Assembly (NCBI GenBank): GCA_047602295.1
Contig: JASGHP010000001.1
Span: 4,030,001 to 4,094,000, forward strand
Direction of reading: 5' to 3'
DNA from: JACMLD01 sp047602295
GTDB lineage: Bacteria > Bacteroidota > Bacteroidia > Chitinophagales > Chitinophagaceae
Length of the DNA: 64,000 bases
Both the position numbers and the translations under genes were made by a program. The notes under the pieces are model-generated. The model did no database searches and had not been told where the DNA came from. It was given only the letters and a program-made list of their open reading frames with translations. Shown here piece after piece: positions 17,897 to 27,608 of this stretch (position 1 is the first letter of the stretch; each line of letters opens with the position of its first letter).

Positions 17897-19783
17897 ATGA
17901 AACAGATAAAATTAACTTCCTTATTTTCTATACTGCTGCTGGCCGGATGCATCGTGATGCAGACTTCCTGCAGAAAAAGTTTGCTGGATCAGGCACCTAC
18001 AACGGATCCTTCTCCTTCAACATTCTGGCTTACTGAATCAGACGCTACTTCTGCATTGTATGGTCTGTATGCAGCGGCCCGCCCCTGCTTCGATCGTGAT
18101 TATTATTTTGATGGTCAGTCTGAATACTATCGCTGCCGCGGTACAAGTATTACTGCAGGCAACCTTCGTTTAGGTGACGCCTACAATGGTGGAAACTTTA
18201 ACCCTTCAGGTTATGGTGCTGCTTTTGATAATATGTACAGGTATCTTTTTGCTACAGTAGACAGGGCAAATTATGTAATTGCCAATGTTGCTGCTATGCA
18301 AGCTAAGAATACCAATTTCGCCAATTCTACTATTCTGAAAGTAATAGCAGGCGAGTCTCGTCTGATACGTGGTCTGGCATATTTTAAACTGATATCAATG
18401 TGGGGAGATGTTCCTTATTATTCTTTCTCTCCTACAGACAATAGCCAGGTAGCTTCTCTACCTCGTGTACCCATCGGACAGATCAAAGACTCTATCCTTG
18501 CAGATTATACAGCAGCTTTCAATGCATTGCCTGCACCCGGCGCTTCCGTGCAATTGGGCAGGGCATCAAAAGTGGCGGCGCTGGCTTTGCGCGGTAAATT
18601 ACAATTATACTGGGCTTCCTGGAATAAAAATGGCTGGCCAGAACTGGAAGGCTTCACTCCCAGCGCAGCTACAGCTACTGCTGCATTTACTGCTGCTGCT
18701 GCTGACTTCAAATCAGTTATTAACGATTATGGTATCACTTTATTCCGCAATGGTGATCCGGGTTCTATAGGTGGTCTTGGTCAAAACGATGTATTGCCAA
18801 ACTACTTCTACCTGTTTGTGCCTAAAGCAAGTGATGGTGGCAAATCTGCTAACGGTGATGGTGAAATGCTTTTTGTGTTTACGCACGGTGGTACTGGTAC
18901 CAGCCAGGGTGAGGAATTGATGCGTGATGTAGCAGGACGTTCTCATGAAGGTTCTCAGTGCTGGGTAACGCCACGTTATGAAATTGCAGACCGCTACCAG
19001 TTAACTACCACCGGAGATTTTGCTCCTGCATTGATTCCGATGAACCCCACAGTTCCAGCTACAGGTAATGTGGCACGCACAACAACCAATTCTGCGGTTA
19101 ATCCCAACAGCTACCTTAACAGAGACTATCGCATGAAGGCAAGCATTATGTGGGATTATGAAACCAGCCCTGGTAGTGCATCATTGGTTTCAACAGGTAC
19201 TGTTCCTTTCATCTACCAAACATGGGCCGGCACTGTAAATATTGGCGGCACCAATTATATTACTTATAACACAGATGGTTGCAACTCCGGTTATGTATTC
19301 CGTAAATTTTTGCGCAACTACGCTGGTGCAGGCCGTAGCGATGGTGACTATGCATGGCCTGTTATTCGCTTAGCAGATGTTTTCCTTATGTATGCAGAAG
19401 CTACCAATGAAGTAAGCGGCCCACAAGCTGATGCCATTGGGTATGTAAATGCTGTCCGTCGTCGTGGTAATCTGCCCGCATTAGCAGCGGCCAAAACTGC
19501 AGACAAAGCAAGTTTCTTCAGTGCAATTGAACAGGAAAGGATTGTTGAATTGTTGGGTGAAGGCCAACGCTCATTTGACCTCCGCCGTTGGAGAGCAATA
19601 GAAAGAGTTTGGGGAGCACCCGGAAGCGCAGGCGTTTGGCGCATAGATACATGGGGCGCACAACAAAGCCGCTATTTCCAGAATACAGCAGACCTGGAGT
19701 ACAAACAAGATTACATCTTTAGAATACCACCAGGCGAACGTGATAAAAACCCTAATCTTACACAAAACATTCCTTGGAGATAA
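17897..19783 (+). CDS. susD: SusD/RagB family glycan-binding lipoprotein
   Basis: It is the surface lid that captures glycan for SusC. It starts 10 bases after the susC stop. The N terminus has a lipoprotein signal with two candidate lipid cysteines, Cys18 in LAGC and Cys25 in TSC; the second matches the usual SusD layout (TSCRKSLLDQ). TPR-like helices and the family C terminus with GEGQRSFDLRRW and YIFRIPPGERDKNP are clear. The length is 628 residues, somewhat longer than average. Confidence 0.94.
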   Translation: MKQIKLTSLFSILLLAGCIVMQTSCRKSLLDQAPTTDPSPSTFWLTESDATSALYGLYAAARPCFDRDYYFDGQSEYYRCRGTSITAGNLRLGDAYNGGNFNPSGYGAAFDNMYRYLFATVDRANYVIANVAAMQAKNTNFANSTILKVIAGESRLIRGLAYFKLISMWGDVPYYSFSPTDNSQVASLPRVPIGQIKDSILADYTAAFNALPAPGASVQLGRASKVAALALRGKLQLYWASWNKNGWPELEGFTPSAATATAAFTAAAADFKSVINDYGITLFRNGDPGSIGGLGQNDVLPNYFYLFVPKASDGGKSANGDGEMLFVFTHGGTGTSQGEELMRDVAGRSHEGSQCWVTPRYEIADRYQLTTTGDFAPALIPMNPTVPATGNVARTTTNSAVNPNSYLNRDYRMKASIMWDYETSPGSASLVSTGTVPFIYQTWAGTVNIGGTNYITYNTDGCNSGYVFRKFLRNYAGAGRSDGDYAWPVIRLADVFLMYAEATNEVSGPQADAIGYVNAVRRRGNLPALAAAKTADKASFFSAIEQERIVELLGEGQRSFDLRRWRAIERVWGAPGSAGVWRIDTWGAQQSRYFQNTADLEYKQDYIFRIPPGERDKNPNLTQNIPWR

Positions 19784-19818
19784 ACATCACCTACTGACAA
19801 CTCAAAAAAATGATTACA

Positions 19819-20226
19819 ATGAAAAAAAATATAACAATAGCACTGTTCTTTTTACTGGCTGCATCTACGTGGGTAGCCTGCAAAAAAGATACTCCCATTG
19901 ATGACGATGGTTTGCTGATTACAACCCGCAGGGAATGTTATGTAAGTAGCTTTGAAATTGTAGGTACAGACTATGTAAGCGTTCGCGTTGGCACAGCCAT
20001 TATTGATACAACTGCGCAAACCATAAAAGCAACTGTGCAATTTGGTACTGATTTAAAAAACCTGTATCCGCAATTTACACTTGCACAAGATTGCAAGCTG
20101 GATCCGAAAGTTGTAGGCAGAACAGATTTATCTGATCTCGCCAATCCAAAAAAATGGACAGTTATTTCGGGTGATCGCCAGATAAGAAAAACGTATTCTC
20201 TTATTCTCACCGTTCAACCCAGGTAA
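19819..20226 (+). CDS. Small DUF5018-like surface lipoprotein
   Basis: The 135-residue lipoprotein has its signal ending WVAC with Cys at about 21. The rest is a single beta-sandwich-like domain with the pattern of DUF5018 proteins: an SFEIVG strand and the phrase AQDCKLDPKVVGRTDLSDLANPKKWTV, in which a stretch of sequence is followed by SGDRQIRKTYSLIL. Such domains often accompany SusCD pairs, where binding or spacing roles are suspected but not shown. The ATG at 19819 is preferred to 19810 because it begins the MKKN signal. It lies 35 bases after susD. Confidence 0.7.
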   Translation: MKKNITIALFFLLAASTWVACKKDTPIDDDGLLITTRRECYVSSFEIVGTDYVSVRVGTAIIDTTAQTIKATVQFGTDLKNLYPQFTLAQDCKLDPKVVGRTDLSDLANPKKWTVISGDRQIRKTYSLILTVQPR

Positions 20227-20255
20227 CACGATTGCTCAATCTAAAACAAAGTACA

Positions 20256-21260
20256 ATGAAACTTAGTTATAAATTTTTCTCTTTCGGTTCGCTGGCAGTC
20301 CTGCTACTCGTTATGGCTTCCAGTTGTAAAAAGCAAACTTATTCTTTGCCCACTGCTTCAGACAAATTGCAGAACCAGGCCATTAAAAGAACACTTGGCC
20401 CAAACATAGTTGGACAACAAATTGAATTTGCTTACGCAATGGCAATTTTGCCTAGCAAAGGGAAATTGGTTTCCTGCACAGCAGAAGCCAGCATTCCAGG
20501 CGCTGTAGGCACATACATGGAAAACCGCTCTTTTTATACAGCATCTAATGGCGCCGATGTAGGCGTTACCGTTGGTTCGCCTTCAGTAACAAGTGGTGCT
20601 GTTACTACTGTAAACTATACAGTAGATACTTCAGCAGCTACACTTCGTTATTATTATGTAATTCCTGAAGCAGCACGTGGTAAAACGGTGAGCATCAAGT
20701 TTACAGCTAAGTCAAGCAATGGAGAAACTGTATCATTAACCATGGGACCATACACCATTGCAACCATGGATATGACATTGAACATGAAGCTGAGCGACAA
20801 CAACCTGATGTACATTTCCATTGCAGACAGCACTGTTTATACGGCTGCACAAGCTTTAACAAAACCTGACAAAATTGATTTAGTGTATTTGTATCGCAAT
20901 CTTACTACCAGCGCATTTAATCACGCATTGGTTTCTCCAGCTGCAGACGCTCAATATATGCCTGGTGTTACATTGCCAACAGGCGTAAACAAAAGCACTT
21001 TGTTGATTAAAACTTTCAACACACAGGATCATAACCTTGCTCCTACCCTGCAGTACGGCGGCATTTACCTGGATGATGTCGATTTTCAAACAATTGATTT
21101 CACCAATATGCCGAACTATGCTATTAACCTGAAACAGGATGCAGGTGTTTGGGCGCAAACTGCCGACGGAAAATACAGGGCTTATATTTTGTTCAATGCA
21201 GCTACTACTTCCGGCACTGCAACTGTTAGCATGAAACGCTACCTGGTGCAAGGAAAATAA
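20256..21260 (+). CDS. Surface lipoprotein resembling DUF4466 proteins
   Basis: The 334-residue lipoprotein has its signal ending MASSC (Cys at about 24). The mature part opens with KRTLGPNIVGQQIEFAYAMA and contains repeated beta-rich segments and a C-terminal region with aromatic-rich strands. The opening phrase matches my memory of DUF4466 proteins found in other PULs; the function is unknown and the label should be checked. It is the last gene of the susC operon, 30 bases after the previous stop. A surface glycan-binding role is a reasonable inference from position. Confidence 0.65.
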   Translation: MKLSYKFFSFGSLAVLLLVMASSCKKQTYSLPTASDKLQNQAIKRTLGPNIVGQQIEFAYAMAILPSKGKLVSCTAEASIPGAVGTYMENRSFYTASNGADVGVTVGSPSVTSGAVTTVNYTVDTSAATLRYYYVIPEAARGKTVSIKFTAKSSNGETVSLTMGPYTIATMDMTLNMKLSDNNLMYISIADSTVYTAAQALTKPDKIDLVYLYRNLTTSAFNHALVSPAADAQYMPGVTLPTGVNKSTLLIKTFNTQDHNLAPTLQYGGIYLDDVDFQTIDFTNMPNYAINLKQDAGVWAQTADGKYRAYILFNAATTSGTATVSMKRYLVQGK

Positions 21261-21273
21261 TATGCTTTGCTAT

Positions 21274-21322
21274 AAAGGGTATTTATTAATAGCATGCTGT
21301 TAATAAATACCCTTTCTTTTTT
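21274..21322 (+). terminator. Intrinsic terminator of the susCD operon
   Basis: A perfect 16-base stem (AAAGGGTATTTATTAA and its complement at 21300-21315) with a 10-base loop, followed by CTTTTTTT. It marks the end of the four-gene operon. Confidence 0.92.
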
Positions 21323-21324
21323 TG

Positions 21325-21508
21325 CAAAGTCACGTTCAGGACTTCGATCTGTTGAATTAAAAATTTTATTGAGCCGGCATTTGTAACACAGATTAAACAT
21401 CGTTGCGCTGTGTCCCGTACAGGATGTCGGGAACGCTCCTTTCATCCATAGGAACGTTATTGAGCTTTTCTGATACTACGCCATCGTTTTAAAATTTATC
21501 GCTTTGAT
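21325..21508. repeat. Spacer with a dispersed CATCGTTGCG repeat
   Basis: It holds a copy of the dispersed repeat (about 21385-21445) with GTAACACAGAT, CATCGTTGCG and an imperfect palindrome CCCGTACAGGATGTCGGG. A reverse-orientation relative is at 45105-45165. Confidence 0.6.
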
Positions 21509-23584
21509 ATGAAAAACAATCTCCGCTATCTCATACCGTTATTTTTAATTTTCTCCTTTAGTTGTATTCATCAGCAAGTAGAAGCACAGGCATTTGTACA
21601 TCCGGGTATTAATCAAACGGCAAAAGATCTTGCCTACATGAAACAAAAAGTAGTGGCAGGGGAAGAACCGTGGAAAGGTGCTTTTGATCGTTTGAAAGCA
21701 GCTTGCGATACAGCGTTTGAACCCATCGCACATACACATGTATTGCGCGGGCCTTATGCAAAACCCAATATTGGTGGAGACGATCTGTCCAAATGTGCTA
21801 ATATGGCTTATAACTATGCCATTGCCTGGTATATTACCAACGATAAAGCCTATGCGCAAAAAGCTATACAGGTTTTAAATACCTGGTCACCTGTATTATG
21901 GGATCTTGATTATAATGATGCAAAACTATTGGCTGCCTGGACAGGACATTGGCTTTGCAATGCAGCCGAAATATTGCGCTATACCGCTTCTGGCTGGCAG
22001 CAAAAAGATATTGCTGCATTTACAAAAATGATCAATACCGTATATTATCCTTTACTGCGACCTTATTATCCACAAGCAAATGGCAACTGGGATGGCGCTA
22101 TCATTCATTCGCTGATAGCCATGGCAATATTTACAGACAACAGATCGCTTTTCAACAATGCTGTTGATCATTTTAAACACGGGCCTGTAAATGGCAGCAT
22201 TTTCAAATACATTTATCCTAATGGTCAATGCCAGGAAAGCGGAAGAGATCAGGGGCACGTACAATTAGGCATTGGCGAATTTTCCGGGGCGGCCCAGGTG
22301 GCTTATACACAAGGAGTGGATCTCTTTTCCATAGCAGACAATAGGATCGCATTAGGTTATGAGTACACAGCAGGCTTTTTGCAGGGTGAACAACCATATT
22401 GCTATTGCGCTATTTCGGAAAGGGCAAAAGCATTGCGTGATGATTATGAGTATGTATACCGCCATTATGCATCTATGGGAGTAGATATTCCTTTTACAAA
22501 AAAAGCGGCTGACGCTGTACGTGATAAAGCATCCAGGAGTGTACTTACGGCTGTGCGTGCACCACGGGCCACAGCAGCTATTGCAAAGGGAAAACCAAAA
22601 CCAAGCACTATTGGTTATATAGCCGGCGCAGGGGCATCTTCCGGCAATACTTCCACTCCTACTGATGCTATTACTGTTACGCCAGATCAATCTTTACAAC
22701 AAGCTTTGGATAATGCATCAGCCAATAACAAATGGGTTGTTTTGAAAGCAGGCCTTTATACAATTCCGCATACGTTAAAAATACCGTCTGGAATTACACT
22801 GACAGGCGCTGGTGCTTCCACTATTATTTTTCTTGATCCTGCATCGGGTGAAAGGGAAACAATGATAAATGCAAAGCCCGATTTGCATGATGTAACCATC
22901 CGTGATTTAATAATTGAAGTAAGCAATAAAACAGATCCCGGAACAGATCCCAATACCTTTCGATCTTTTAAAGGTGGTTATAACCGTGCAGGTATTTTAT
23001 TTCGTGCAGAACAGGAAGGGCAAATGCAACGCATTACATTCAGCAATCTTACTATCAGGAATGCAACTTATTCCGGGGTTTCTATAAGTGGCGCAAATAC
23101 TATCAATATTAACAATTGCGACTTTTCTGAAAACGGCAGCAACAATGTACCACCTGGCCCTCAATTGGTGCACAACCTGCTATTGGCTCATTGCAGCAAT
23201 ATTAATATAAATGGCAGTCGCCTGGTTACATCTCCTAATGGCAGCGGTATAGCATTGGATCATTGCACAACATCAACTATCAGCAATTGCGAAATAGCCC
23301 GCAATGGTTTTTATGGAATTTTATTGGAAGAAAGCAAAAACATTACCATAAAAGGAAACCTGATAGAAGGCAATGATTATAGCGGCATCATGGCAGAGTA
23401 TTTATTCAATGGCAATGAAAACATCAGCATCAGCAATAACCGCATACAATTCAACAAGGGTTATGGTATAGAATCTTATGCTACGAAAAATGTTGTTAAC
23501 GCTAACAATAAATATGAAGGCAATGGCAATATGGTTGCGCAGGAGAAAATCAGCACTGAGAAGAAGATGTTGTTGGGTAAATAA
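21509..23584 (+). CDS. Two-domain secreted enzyme: alginate_lyase-type toroid + right-handed beta-helix
   Basis: The N-terminal signal peptide is followed by an alginate_lyase-superfamily domain (about 27-340). It begins HPGINQTAKDLAYMK and includes an NNAVDHFKHG segment and a QESGRDQGHVQLG segment carrying candidate catalytic His and Arg. A low-complexity linker rich in Ala, Gly, Ser and Thr (about 345-390) leads to a parallel beta-helix (about 395-680). Its pattern is repeated strands such as ISNCEIARNGFYGILLEES and SNNRIQFNKGYGIESYA, typical of Beta_helix/NosD domains. Both folds can belong to polysaccharide lyases, so one protein may hold two activities or a lyase and a binding helix. It follows the susCD terminator and so is likely transcribed separately. 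Confidence 0.85.
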   Translation: MKNNLRYLIPLFLIFSFSCIHQQVEAQAFVHPGINQTAKDLAYMKQKVVAGEEPWKGAFDRLKAACDTAFEPIAHTHVLRGPYAKPNIGGDDLSKCANMAYNYAIAWYITNDKAYAQKAIQVLNTWSPVLWDLDYNDAKLLAAWTGHWLCNAAEILRYTASGWQQKDIAAFTKMINTVYYPLLRPYYPQANGNWDGAIIHSLIAMAIFTDNRSLFNNAVDHFKHGPVNGSIFKYIYPNGQCQESGRDQGHVQLGIGEFSGAAQVAYTQGVDLFSIADNRIALGYEYTAGFLQGEQPYCYCAISERAKALRDDYEYVYRHYASMGVDIPFTKKAADAVRDKASRSVLTAVRAPRATAAIAKGKPKPSTIGYIAGAGASSGNTSTPTDAITVTPDQSLQQALDNASANNKWVVLKAGLYTIPHTLKIPSGITLTGAGASTIIFLDPASGERETMINAKPDLHDVTIRDLIIEVSNKTDPGTDPNTFRSFKGGYNRAGILFRAEQEGQMQRITFSNLTIRNATYSGVSISGANTININNCDFSENGSNNVPPGPQLVHNLLLAHCSNININGSRLVTSPNGSGIALDHCTTSTISNCEIARNGFYGILLEESKNITIKGNLIEGNDYSGIMAEYLFNGNENISISNNRIQFNKGYGIESYATKNVVNANNKYEGNGNMVAQEKISTEKKMLLGK

Positions 23585-23626
23585 GGATTATGACTAGGGA
23601 TGATGCTCTCGTGATTTAAATAAACT

Positions 23627-23669
23627 AAAAGTCCACATTCGGTATTACTTATACTTAATGTGGACTTTT
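23627..23669. terminator. Bidirectional terminator between convergent genes
   Basis: A 13-base stem, AAAAGTCCACATT (23627-23639) with AATGTGGACTTTT (23657-23669). A-rich and T-rich flanks let it serve the lyase gene on the plus strand and the heparinase gene on the minus strand. Confidence 0.85.
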
Positions 23670-23685
23670 GCTTTTGCAGTAACAA

Positions 23686-25558
23686 TCACTTCCAGGTTTC
23701 TAATCCTTTTGTATAAGCGCTTTTGGCCTTCGTTTTTTCCTTGTGAAAAACTACAACAATATTTGTTGTATCTACTGCCGCCAGGTGAATGTTTAATTTC
23801 TGTATGCCCTTATTAGCATTGTTTTCTTTTGGCTGTGGTGAGGATGGCAAAGGCGCTGCCGGTAATGCATCAAAAACAGCATTAGCGGGTGATACAATAG
23901 TAGCAAGGTATTTCTTTCCATGTTGTGTTAATGTAGCAGTCTTCTTATCTGTACTTAAGCTAATGCTGGCACGTGTATGAGCAAACCAATAAACATCTGC
24001 TGGCTGACTATTACTGATAACGTCATTTACTATTACAACTTCTCTTTTTTCAGCCAATGCAATTCCGCGTTTTACAGTATTTGCATGCGCCGCATATGCA
24101 GGAGTTAAATCCATTGTCGTAAAGGCTGCATCTTCATGGCTACCGAAGCCAGTCATTCTTGTATCAGCACGGGTATCCTGGTCTGATAACAAACCCGGTG
24201 CAATTACCAAAGTGTTGTGCCCTTCTGCACGTGTACGGTAATAAGTCCAGCGCTGGCCTTTTATTCCTGTATCAAAGTAACCGGGGATATTATAATTATC
24301 GGCACCAAGAATCAATGATCCATCGTTCACCTATTGCATCCAAAATAAAACTTCCTAAATCTAAATGGCTATGATTAGCTTTATTGTCACCCGCTTTGCA
24401 GGCAACAAATGTAGCGAGTGAATCATTCCATTTACTGCGCATCGTTACTACTTCAGACTCCCGGAAATAGGCATCAAGTGGAAGTACCTTGTCACTTTTC
24501 ACCATTTCAGGGCGATACCACAATAAAGAAAAAGCGTCAGCAGGTTTTGCTTCATACAGGTATTTTGCTACAGCAGGCACATTAAATGTATTGGCCATCC
24601 AGAACATTTGTGCAGCAGCAATCTTTTCGTCGCCACCATCTGCATAGTTGAACGATTTGTCGATTGGTCCGCTGTTATAAATGGGAAACAATCCTGTTTT
24701 GGAAAACCCTTCTATTGAAGACAATCCAAAGTCTTTACCCGTAGCAGTTTTTAAAGCGGCAATAATAGCTACATTATAAGCAGTAGCATAGCTCCAGTAT
24801 CCCGGTCCTTCATTCCAGGCGCCATCTGGTGCAAAATGTTTCATGGCCAGTGGGAGACGTTGTATAACGTTTTTGAGTATGCGCTCTGCCAGCTTTGGCT
24901 CTTCATCTGCTATAGCCAATGCTCCCACTCCAATGCCGCCATTGCATACCTGGTTCCAGTTATGTCCCACATTTGGCCACCAGCTTTCATTCTGTACAGC
25001 CAATCCTTCGTAAGCCATTAACGCACGGGAAAGACCTTTTTCAATAATTGCAGATTTTATGATTCTTTTTTGATCGTCAGAAAGATAATCAAACAACCAG
25101 TCGTATCCTAACGCAAATGCATAGGTCATTTCTCCTACATCCAAAAAATGTTTAGGGTTCCAATTGGGAAACTGTGAAGCAGCGTATAGTTCCTGCCAGG
25201 CACGGTCTGCAAATCTTTTTTCTTTGGTAACCCGATACAAAAAAGACCAGGTAGATACCCAGCCCAGCACCCGCCTGCTGGTAGCAAGCAATCTTAATCC
25301 ATCTGGTATTACAAATTTGGCAACTGGTTCGTTAATAATCTTATCTCCTATACCATACAATTTTGCAAACGCCTCTTTTACATAAGGATCTGTTTCTTTC
25401 AATGCCGCTACTCTTTCAAAGTCTGCCGCTGTGGCAATAATGCGTGGATGCTGTTTGTTTAACGTAGCAAGAACAGAGTCTCCCTGGGCAACAGCATTTA
25501 CAGTCGTAAATAATGTAACAACAAACAATAATGGTATAAGCTTTTTTCTATTGAACAT
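23686..25558 (-). pseudogene. Heparinase II/III family protein, split by a +1 frameshift
   Basis: Two overlapping minus-strand frames, 25558 to about 24310 and about 24330 to 23686, together make one heparinase II/III protein of about 623 residues. The first frame reaches the conserved NHSHLDLGSF and GERWIID segment, then runs into SWCR and a stop. Removing one base at about 24310-24311 continues into LGADNYNIPGY, which aligns with the intact paralogue at 29176-31071. The real start is the ATG at 25558 (MFNRKKLIP, a signal peptide); the longer frame to 25717 overlaps the upstream gene's end. The split may be a true mutation or a sequencing error. If real, it removes the C-terminal beta-sandwich and part of the active site. 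Confidence 0.85.
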
Positions 25559-25629
25559 AAACGAAGAATAATTTTTAAACCATTGAGATAAACAGGTCGT
25601 TCTGCTTTGTATCTGTAACAAAGCGTGTA

Positions 25630-27576
25630 TTACTTTGCTGCAATCACAAAACCAATCTTTTCTTTTGCCTTTGGTGAATGAACAGCAAAGCTGATACGGT
25701 ATACGCCGTCTTTCCAATTGTTGCTAATGCCTTTGTCTTCCGGAGCTCCTAATGTCACTTGTTCAACTTTGGCTTCCATTTGTGCAGCATCGTACTTAAT
25801 GACAAAATCTTTTGTTGCACCGGTTTCTGTTTTGTAATGTATTACCAAATTGCCTGGCGTTTCTATACTTGCAGGATAACAGGTCATAAAATGTTCTGTA
25901 ATAGCGCCAGCCTGCTTTTGCGTAATAAGATCATTCACTGTTACATTCTTCCCCTTGTTTAAACGCACCGTTCTTTGTAATGCTACAAGACCTGCTTTAT
26001 CTGCGTATGCTTTTGCAAAATCAAGTGAAAATTCAGCAGCGTTTTTATCTTGTTTGCTGGATACATTGTATGCTTTGTATTCAGGACCGGGGGATTGCGT
26101 TGTGCCATTTATATCTGGCAGGTTATGATAGTCTGAGCAATTGAACCAGATATCATAACGATGACTGCTGAAAGTTCTTGCAGTATAAGTACCGCTTCCT
26201 ACATCAATCAACACCGGAAGACCATTATAGTAAACCACAAAGCTGCCTACATCGTTGTGATTATGGCTTTCATCATTATTACCTCCCTTAGCAGCAACAA
26301 ACCAACCATCAGTAGATCCGTCTTTATCCCTTGCTATCATTACCTGCAAATCGGGCAGCCACACATTGGCAGGAAGCGGCAACCCTTGTGCAGCGTTTTT
26401 CAATTCATCTTTCATAAACAATTCAAACAATATCCTGAAATATTGAAACCTGGCTACACCTTGCTCTTGATCTTTACGATAATATGCACCAAAACGCATC
26501 ATATCAGCATCGTTAATGTCTTTGCCAAAACGATATATCATGCTAGATGCCATACCGGGCTTGGGACTTGCATCTGCAAAGTTGACAAAGTAAACAGGGC
26601 CAATTTGCGCACGATAAATAAAGCGGCCCATGTTTTTTATTTTCTCATCGTTATAAACATATTGAAATGAATTATTGCTGGCAAGATTCAGCATGGCAAT
26701 ATTATCGTACAATGAGGCAGCCGCTGCATTCCAATAACCCGGGCCTTCATCGCAACCGCCGTCTTTGGGGTAAGGATTTGTAAACTCATCCAATACTTTT
26801 AAAAGTTTTGCAACTGCAGCTACACGTTTGTTATCATCTTTTTCCAATAACAACACAGCGTCTAACCAATTTGAACAAATCCACGGGTTCCAGTTATTGG
26901 GCGCACGTCCATTGGCATTCTTTGTCATCCATCCATGTGGTTGCGTCATCAATGGCGTAAATATGCGGTTGTTTACTTCGTAATAAATTCTTTTTCTTAC
27001 CTGCGGAGATACTGCATCCAGTTTATCACCAATAAAATAATCTACCCAGGCAAGAAAGCTGGCCGTTTCTGCACCAAACAATTCTACAAATGGCTTAGAC
27101 ACATCCATCAGGCCACCATATTCTTTTCCCTTTGGCAAATGAGCAGAAGCACCCCACCAGGATTCTTCGCAAATAGACCAAACGCCATTGATGATCTGAT
27201 CTACAAAACGGCCTTTATTTTCGTAAATCTCTGCCAATACCAATGTTCCTAATGCCTGGCGTTTGGGAAAAGATATTTCCTGGTATTCGTTCCTGTCGCC
27301 TGTTCTTTCAATCAATAAAGAAGTAGTTGCCGGAATAGAAGGCCACTTGTATGTTAAATAACTTTCCGCTTGTTTCAGGTAAGCCTGCAAAGAAGCCTGG
27401 TCTGCTTTTGCCCAACCCGCTCTATCTGTAATTCTAGGAAAAGGTGTCCATTGCGCCTGCGGAATGAGTATAGACTTTAATTGCTCAACAGAATATTTTC
27501 CGCTTAGCAGGTTTTGATCTTGTGCCTGCGTTTTAAAAGCAACAACGATCAATAGCAGCAATACAATTTTCTTCAT
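25630..27576 (-). CDS. Heparinase II/III family polysaccharide lyase (diverged type)
   Basis: It has a signal peptide (ends FKTQAQ), an alpha/alpha-toroid (about 60-380) with NNWNPWICSNW and GCDEGPGYWNAAA, and a C-terminal heparinase II/III-like beta-sandwich beginning ESHNHNDVGSFVVY. The Asn/His/Tyr and His segments expected for proton abstraction are visible. It is 648 residues long and clearly more distant from the two other heparinase-type proteins here than they are from each other. It lies between the BNR_4 gene (32-base gap) and the frameshifted paralogue (71-base gap), so all three are likely one transcript. The substrate is not readable; a glucuronate- or iduronate-type linkage is the family norm. 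Confidence 0.88.
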   Translation of the reverse strand: MKKIVLLLLIVVAFKTQAQDQNLLSGKYSVEQLKSILIPQAQWTPFPRITDRAGWAKADQASLQAYLKQAESYLTYKWPSIPATTSLLIERTGDRNEYQEISFPKRQALGTLVLAEIYENKGRFVDQIINGVWSICEESWWGASAHLPKGKEYGGLMDVSKPFVELFGAETASFLAWVDYFIGDKLDAVSPQVRKRIYYEVNNRIFTPLMTQPHGWMTKNANGRAPNNWNPWICSNWLDAVLLLEKDDNKRVAAVAKLLKVLDEFTNPYPKDGGCDEGPGYWNAAAASLYDNIAMLNLASNNSFQYVYNDEKIKNMGRFIYRAQIGPVYFVNFADASPKPGMASSMIYRFGKDINDADMMRFGAYYRKDQEQGVARFQYFRILFELFMKDELKNAAQGLPLPANVWLPDLQVMIARDKDGSTDGWFVAAKGGNNDESHNHNDVGSFVVYYNGLPVLIDVGSGTYTARTFSSHRYDIWFNCSDYHNLPDINGTTQSPGPEYKAYNVSSKQDKNAAEFSLDFAKAYADKAGLVALQRTVRLNKGKNVTVNDLITQKQAGAITEHFMTCYPASIETPGNLVIHYKTETGATKDFVIKYDAAQMEAKVEQVTLGAPEDKGISNNWKDGVYRISFAVHSPKAKEKIGFVIAAK

Positions 27577-27608
27577 TTGGTTTTATTAATTTGATTTGAA
27601 TAGATATC

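Noticed and set aside
23686..25558. Programmed ribosomal frameshift in the heparinase gene
   Set aside because: No slippery heptamer, pseudoknot or Shine-Dalgarno-like stimulator was seen near 24310, and the intact paralogue needs no frameshift.
26161..26670. 169-codon plus-strand ORF
   Set aside because: Antisense shadow of the heparinase-type gene at 25630-27576.
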